From NCBI GenBank assembly GCA_003427395.1, contig BFEA01000165.1:871533-908837 (forward strand): a stretch of DNA of 37,305 nt, read 5' to 3'. A program made the position numbers and the translations under genes. Of the stretch, positions 32,039-37,305 are shown piece after piece (positions within the stretch are counted from its first letter, which is position 1; each line of letters opens with the position of its first letter). This DNA comes from Chara braunii. Its lineage: Eukaryota > Streptophyta > Charophyceae > Charales > Characeae. The notes beneath the pieces were generated by a model. That model was not told the DNA's origin. It ran no database searches and saw only the letters and a program-made list of their open reading frames with translations.

Positions 32039-32475
32039 GAGCCCTACGCTTGCCGCACCCTGCGGCTACCGTGCCATCCATTTCAGCCCTTGGTGCGGAC
32101 GCCCGTGGTCCTAAAAAAAAATAAAATAATACCTTCCTACTCGCCTCTCGTCGCGGCCTCCGGTAAGGTCGCCACTTTGAACGCACTTAGGCCCTGAATC
32201 GTGCGGCCTACCGCCACGCGCCACCTTCTTAGGTAGGGTAGGTATAATCCTAGTAGTCCCTCGGCCAAACTATTCCATAGCTCCGTCAGATGCCGTGATT
32301 AGTGGTCACACGACTGATTACCACTATTTCAGTCGAACGTCAACGACGTCTAGCTTAAAAAGAAAAGTTTAAGCCTACCGCTCATAGGTCTGTCTGAACA
32401 ACTTTGGCAATGTCAGTATTGTCAAGTCCTTCAATTCCACGAAAAAGTCGGACAGCGTCCGACGTTGAAAACCCC

Positions 32476-32503
32476 GGCAAATACCCTTGTCAAGGTATTT
32501 GCC
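32476..32503. repeat. 28-bp near-perfect palindrome GGCAAATACC...GGTATTTGCC
   Basis: Ten-base arms around an 8-nt centre, CTTGTCAA. It is followed by CCGACA, as is the related palindrome at 25129-25146 a few bases on. Confidence 0.85.
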
Positions 32504-32677
32504 CCGACAGCATTTCCGGACCCCATTGAACGACGTCCCCGTCGTTCACCATCAAAATAGAATCAGGATCATTATAAAATTTCCATGTGAAAGCAACGAT
32601 CACAATACACAACAATTCCAACAATTGTCCAGAACTAAACCGGAACTTTTACAACAATATAACAACAAAACAGGATT

Positions 32678-33075
32678 TAGCCTCCAGGAGCCTCGCTCAA
32701 AACTCTGGATATAGCCTCCAGAAGCCTTACAATTCAACAAAACACCACCAGGTATAGCCTCTGGCGGGCCTTCCATTCCTATAACATATAAGTTGGTAGA
32801 TTGATACCAGATTAGCCTCTGGCAAGCCGTAATAAAACTTGGACCCAGGTCTAGCCCCTGGAAGCCTTCAATTTAGAGGAACTTTTTCAGAATGATCCCA
32901 GCATCATCTTACTGGCGGCCACTCAATACAAACGTTAGTCTCTCTTGAATGATGCCGGAAGCCCTCCGACAATACAAAAAAATCACTCAAGCCACTATCC
33001 ATTACTGTCACTACTATACCACAGTAATGTGCTGACAAAAGTGAACCACGAATAGCCCCTGGCAGACCTTTCAAA
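32678..33075. repeat. Irregular repeat of TAGCCYCTGGMAGCCTT blocks
   Basis: The block starts at 32678, 32712, 32755, 32813, 32852 and 33053, with spacers of 34-200 bp that do not resemble each other. Only the ~17-bp block is kept. Confidence 0.75.
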
Positions 33076-34280
33076 AAAATTTAATCATTCAAGAGAGAAA
33101 TCGTTCTTCCAAAGTCCCTCGACCAAGTTCGACATTACATTCGTCCCCACTTAAGTCATCATGCCCGATATTTCTGACACCCTTTGTGTATGCGTCGAGG
33201 AGTGGTGTAATCCGTATGAGGAAAACATCTCGACATCAAGCCCCGCTTAAGATTCGAGCCTCACCACATTCCCTCCGATTCCAGTATTTTCGATCTCATT
33301 AGTCTTCTGCGTGCAGAGTAGAATTGCCCCACCTAAAATAACCGAGACTGGCTAGACCCCGGTCATAGAGGTACGATAACCATGCTTGACACGAGGTTAG
33401 GTAGTCACTCCTCCCTTTGCGGCAAACGATAGTCGTCTACCCTACAAGCATCATTCTAATAAGACCTCAACACCTTCCTCTCTTTCAATGATAATGTAGT
33501 CCTCCTTCCCTAAAACCACATGGGGTACAAAAAACAACATCCCACTATGGACCAGGAGCATAGCTCCGGCGTGAGCCTCACTACCACCTACGAAGCTCAC
33601 AAATCCATCAGAAATTTATCGAGACATGATTATGCCTTCAAGACTTACTTCAAAAAATATGCAAAAACAACAATACAACTTACAACAAATGCTTTCACAC
33701 GAAATTTATAACGATCCAAGCGAAATAAATCTTCAACAATAAATCAGATGCCTTCAATCATAGAAATGCATCAATAAAACGGATAATCTCGAAATGAATG
33801 AGAGTCCGGGTAAACTGATCGATCGAAATATTCATCATTTCAATATCTGACGTATGACTAAATAAATATGCTAAATAATATCAAAAGAAAGTCAACGTTT
33901 GGTTGACAACTTTTCAAAATAGTTCCAACCAATAAAAATTTACGCAAGAATTATAAGTAAAAATAATACCTCAAAGTTCATGATGAACAATATGATTAAG
34001 ATATGGCATATGAAAACGGTAATTCTTAACACAATGACTCGTATATCAAAACAATAACAAAATACGACACAATTAATATTAAGATATTATGAATTTAAAC
34101 CTAACTTGAACGTTCAAAAATAAGCAAAATAATCTCAAAAATGAAATCCGGAAATAATTTTATCGAGACAAAATATTAATAAAATCAATCAATGAAGATA
34201 AAATAATGAGAATATGATAAATATATTCACTATAAAATAAAATACCCGAGTGTCGTTCCGCTAGGGACAGCGGTAGTTTG

Positions 34281-34306
34281 TCGTTATCCCCAGCAAGGGC
34301 GTCACC
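34281..34306 (-). other. Primer-binding-site-like sequence next to the 5' LTR
   Basis: Directly after the LTR end CTCGACA the minus strand reads GGTGACGCCCTTGCTGGGGA. From memory it resembles the GGCGACTC-CGCTGGGGA type of sequence found at this spot in some plant Ty3-type elements (tRNA-Arg primed). The match is imperfect, with a ~2-nt insertion, so orientation rests on moderate evidence. Confidence 0.4.
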
Positions 34307-36284
34307 TGTCGAGCGCATCGGCCCTCGCGCGGGCGAGGGCCCTCCCGACCACGTCACGCAGGAGTTTAAACAAAAACCAAAACCAAACAGAACAACTTAA
34401 GAACGACGCAGAATATCCCGCATGCCGTCGAAACGGGTGCGATCACGTCGTCCCCTCGCCGCTCTGGCCGGGTGCGCCAACTATACATCCCGCGGTCCCC
34501 TACAACAAGATAGGTTCCTGCGGGGAATAAGCTTGCTTCCCTAAGGGGCTGTCACCACCCTTAGAGGCGTATCCCTACCGAGCTACCGACCCACATGCGA
34601 AAGCTTTTAAATGCAGTCGCAGAGGTAGGTCAGCCGAGGGCGTTTGCTCATTCGCTGTAGTATAGATACGCTTGGTTAACGCCAAGCGGACCCGAACGTC
34701 GTCCGTTCCAAGGACGCTGATCTCCTAAGTACGAAGCGTACGCCAGTCGATTAGGACGGTCTCAACCAAGCGTGAAACCCAAATAGTTATCCTAGTCCCT
34801 TAGACATATAGCCAAAGAGAGTTATAACATTCACAAACAATTACATCAAAAGAAGTCGACTGTAGTCGACAGGAATATATATCCCATCGAAAATGATAAT
34901 TGAAAGAAACAATTCATCATTCAATAACACAAGATCAGAATAAAATCCGACCACCGGGGGTCGCACACCATAAAACAATCAAACAACCGTCAACAACGAG
35001 TTGACTACTGATAATAACCTTAATGCAACCGACAAGGTAGTCGGTCGCCTTAGTTTTGACTTGATGAAACTTGCCACCAAAGTCATTCATTCTGACCTAC
35101 CGCCGACCTAAGACTAGGCACATTTCTTATCCTTACTCATTCTCAATTTTCTTCGATGACGAATGATTCTTGATCAGGGACATTGCTTGAAGTGTTAGAT
35201 GCCTCTCCCTCTAGGAAGTGGTCTGGGGTACTCCTCCTCCTCGCCCGAGCACAAGACTCGGATCTCAGAAGTCGGGCCGTCTCCACTGAACCGGCAAAGT
35301 ACCCCCCCATATAAACGGTCCACTCTGGGTCGATAACAGGGTCGGCTCCTAAAGCAACGAACCCCCGCCCCAGATGCTTCCTGGAGAAAGAGAATGTGTT
35401 CACCCCAAGTAGGTTCTAACTCTTCTCGTTTTCTAAACTCAAGGTAATTTGGACAAAAAAAGTCAGAGGTGATAAAGAATGAGAACCACTTACACATGTA
35501 TAGGTAGATAGGGTTATTTGAGATAAAACGAGTTTCCTTGGGAAGAGTTAAATTCGTTATGCTTTGATACTCTTTCTGCCATCAAGATTTCTTTTTTCAC
35601 GGCACCCATCGATTATCCTTAAAAGATAGCAAGCAAGTTCACTCAGCTCAATGACGAACGGAAAAAGATAAGGGTCAAACTCTGCGTCATTTTGTCAAAT
35701 AACATTTTCGTCTTTTTACTCACCTTCACACCACGCACACAACACGATCAAAAAAAGACAAGCAAAGTCCCACTACTCACGTCAGACCCACCTTTTCACT
35801 TATGCATGACGCCCACAACCCCACTAAACCTTTCTCTTGAACATTCAAAGCAAAATGATCAAGCAATGTGTGGGTGCACACAGGTGTGAAGGGAGTCTAA
35901 GTCGTCCACTGACTGACCTCGAGTGAAGTGGTGCCGAACGCGTCGTTGCTCAGTCAAGAAAGCAAAATGACATATACGAGTCGCCGAAGAAACCGCAGTC
36001 CCGAGGTAAGTCTTGGACCAACTGTTTGTCCCAGTCTGTTCCCGACTCGCAAGTTTCACTCGCCGCAGTCCCAAGTGCGAAGATGGCAAGCCGCACTCGT
36101 CCCAAAAAAATCCACCGCGTCCTGCGTCGATCCCAACTGATTCCAGCCGGTCCCAAGTGGTCCCCCACTACTGCTACTGTTGGGTAGTCCCATCTACAAA
36201 ACATTTATTTCATATGCTGCATAAAAAATAAACCCGCCCGTCGCGCTCAAATTTCGTATCGTCGCATGCCGTCAACTCCCACCA
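34307..36284 (-). repeat. LTR copy C (5' LTR in minus orientation)
   Basis: Plus-strand termini are TGTCGAG and CCACCA. It is collinear with copy B for its whole length. A further ~9 bp (TATCACGCT here, TGTTACGCT in B) still look related beyond CCACCA, so the exact terminus is uncertain by about ten bases. Confidence 0.88.
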
Positions 36285-36292
36285 TATCACGC

Positions 36293-36860
36293 TCTCGAGC
36301 ACATCATTCCTCGCGTGAGCGATGGCCCTCCCGGCTATGTCACGCAAGAGTTAAAACAAAACAAAATCAAGAGACAACTTAGGACGATGCAGTAATAATC
36401 CCACGAACCGCCGAGACGGACGCGGTTGCATTGTCCCTTCGCCGCTCTAGCCGGGTGCGCCAGCTATACATTCCGCGATCCCCTACGACAGGATAGGTTT
36501 TCGCGAGGCACAACTTACTTTCCCTGAGGGGCTATCACCACCCTCAGGGGCGTATCCCTACCGAGCTACAGACCCACGTGCGAAAGCTTTTACATGCAAT
36601 TGCAGAGGTAGGTCAGCTGAGGGCGTTTGCTCGCTCGCTGGAGTATATGTACGCTTGGTTAACGCCAAGTGGACCCGAACGTTGTCCGTTCCCGAGGGAA
36701 CTTATCTCCTCGGTACGAACGAGCGTCGGTCGACTTGGAAGACCTCGACCGAACGTGAAACCCAACATATAATCATAGTTCCTTTATAATCCCCTACTCA
36801 TAAAATGAATAAAACCAATACATAAACACCATTTCGACTTGATGAGATGGTCTGCCAATG
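36293..36860 (-). mobile_element. Diverged LTR relic (family copy D) abutting copy C
   Basis: Begins TCTCGAGCACATC within ten bases of the end of copy C and follows the family through GGGGCGTATCCCTACCGAGC, GCGAAAGC, TTGGTTAACGCCAAG and CGTGAAACCCA. Homology becomes thin after about 36780 and is traceable to around 36860. It has the same orientation as A, B and C. There is no interior sequence between C and D. Confidence 0.82.
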
Positions 36861-37305
36861 TTATCATTTCCTGCTTACTTGACCGAAGAGACAATTATGC
36901 TGCCGTCCGAAGACGGAAGGTCCGTCGCGCACAACTTTTACAAGTAAATACCGCGGGTACCATGCAGATCAACAAGTGATTTGACTCCTGGTCGATGTTT
37001 GAACTCCCGGTTCGACCATATTGTCGTACCGCATACATATACTCGGAGGAGCGACTAACAATTCTGTCGGTCGATTTGTCCTCCAAGGCAATAATTACTC
37101 TCTCCGTTCCACGAATGACAAAGTACCCATTCCCGACAGCAGATACTTGGCATGGAGAAGTTTCATTTCCTGATACTTCGCCCTCGCCCTTTTGCTCAAC
37201 AGTTTCTCATGTGTTCGGTTTTCATTTTGCTCGGCTCATTTTTCAGCGATCGATTACCCCTCAATGCATAAGCATGATAGTGCCATCATCGGGGTAATCC
37301 AGATA
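36861..37305. other. Right edge; unassigned, possibly the continuation of LTR relic D
   Basis: Short overlapping frames occur on both strands, none recognisable. Copy D should have about 1.4 kb more if complete, so this may be its eroded remainder. Confidence 0.4.

Larger units (their letters stand above)
29394..34306. other. Interior of the LTR element: no coding domains, rich in hairpins and short tandem repeats
   Basis: Nothing here reads as gag or pol on either strand. In order it holds a 37-bp repeat (29650-29875), a foldback (29968-30051), a hairpin cluster (30274-30682), poly(T)/TTC (31032-31150), a hairpin tandem repeat (31403-31480) and a SINE-like insertion with U6 sequence (31487-31833). 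Then come a CTGG-rich minisatellite (31925-32038), a palindrome (32476-32503) and a TAGCCTCTGG-type repeat (32678-33075). From 33080 to 34260 it is featureless and increasingly AT-rich. Confidence 0.6.
27425..36284 (-). mobile_element. Probable non-autonomous LTR retrotransposon, ~8.9 kb
   Basis: Two direct repeats of about 1.97 kb (27425-29393 and 34307-36284) enclose 4.9 kb. On the minus strand the repeat starts TGGTGG and ends CTCGACA (CTCAACA in the left copy), which gives TG...CA termini. Just inside the right copy the minus strand has a primer-binding-site-like block. This sets the orientation, with 34307-36284 as the 5' LTR. The interior has no gag, protease, integrase or RT that I can recognise, so the element would depend on others. 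I found no clear 5-bp target duplication and no good polypurine tract next to 29393; both weaken the call. An alternative is a segmental duplication of one LTR-like repeat. Confidence 0.65.

Noticed and set aside
32476-32503. Helitron 3' hairpin
   Set aside because: No CTRR terminus follows at the expected spacing, and no TC-starting partner end was seen.

Overview
The window is nuclear DNA of a eukaryote, most likely a land plant. The evidence is a long CT/GT-microsatellite-rich gene neighbourhood, a short-chain dehydrogenase (SDR) exon ending in a GT splice donor, snRNA pseudogenes, tRNA-derived SINE-like elements and LTR-retrotransposon copies. I see no bacterial operon structure. The species is not identifiable from what I can see. 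A Penelope-like reverse transcriptase in a plant would fit a conifer, lycophyte or bryophyte better than a flowering plant, but that is inference.

Left part (1 to about 13.1 kb): gene-bearing, GC-balanced DNA. A degraded Penelope-like (PLE) reverse transcriptase enters from the left edge on the minus strand (1-1557). It is followed by one convincing intact gene, an intronless 1119-codon minus-strand gene (3728-7087). This encodes a protein with two U1/matrin-type C2H2 zinc fingers in a very low-complexity Ala/Gly/Gln-rich chain. Next comes the first coding exon of an SDR on the minus strand (11505-11707); no second exon is visible.

Middle part (about 13.1 to 27.4 kb): AT-rich DNA with no credible genes. 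It holds a U6 snRNA pseudogene (13.5 kb), a tandem 242-bp duplication (15.4 kb), a tRNA-like relic (15.9 kb), a ~200-bp triplicate (16.8 kb) and a ~70-bp satellite whose units form hairpins (18.6-19.8 kb). It also holds an assembly gap bracketed by poly(A) (20.7 kb), a diverged LTR relic (21.1 kb), a second minisatellite (21.9 kb) and a tRNA-derived SINE-like element (24.4-24.7 kb).

Right part (27.4 to 37.3 kb): a probable non-autonomous LTR retrotransposon of about 8.9 kb in minus orientation. Its two LTRs of about 1.97 kb (27425-29393 and 34307-36284) are roughly 95% alike by eye. The 4.9-kb interior encodes no recognisable gag or pol. Instead it contains 37-bp GC-rich tandem repeats, a foldback, nine close-packed hairpins in about 410 bp, and a SINE-like retroposon that carries the 3' half of U6 snRNA. 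A fourth, older LTR copy abuts the right LTR.

The strongest candidates for something new are the hairpin cluster at 30274-30682, the hairpin satellite at 18585-19790, the tRNA-like/U6 composite retroposon at 31487-31833, and a stem-loop in the LTR family that is kept by paired changes across four copies.
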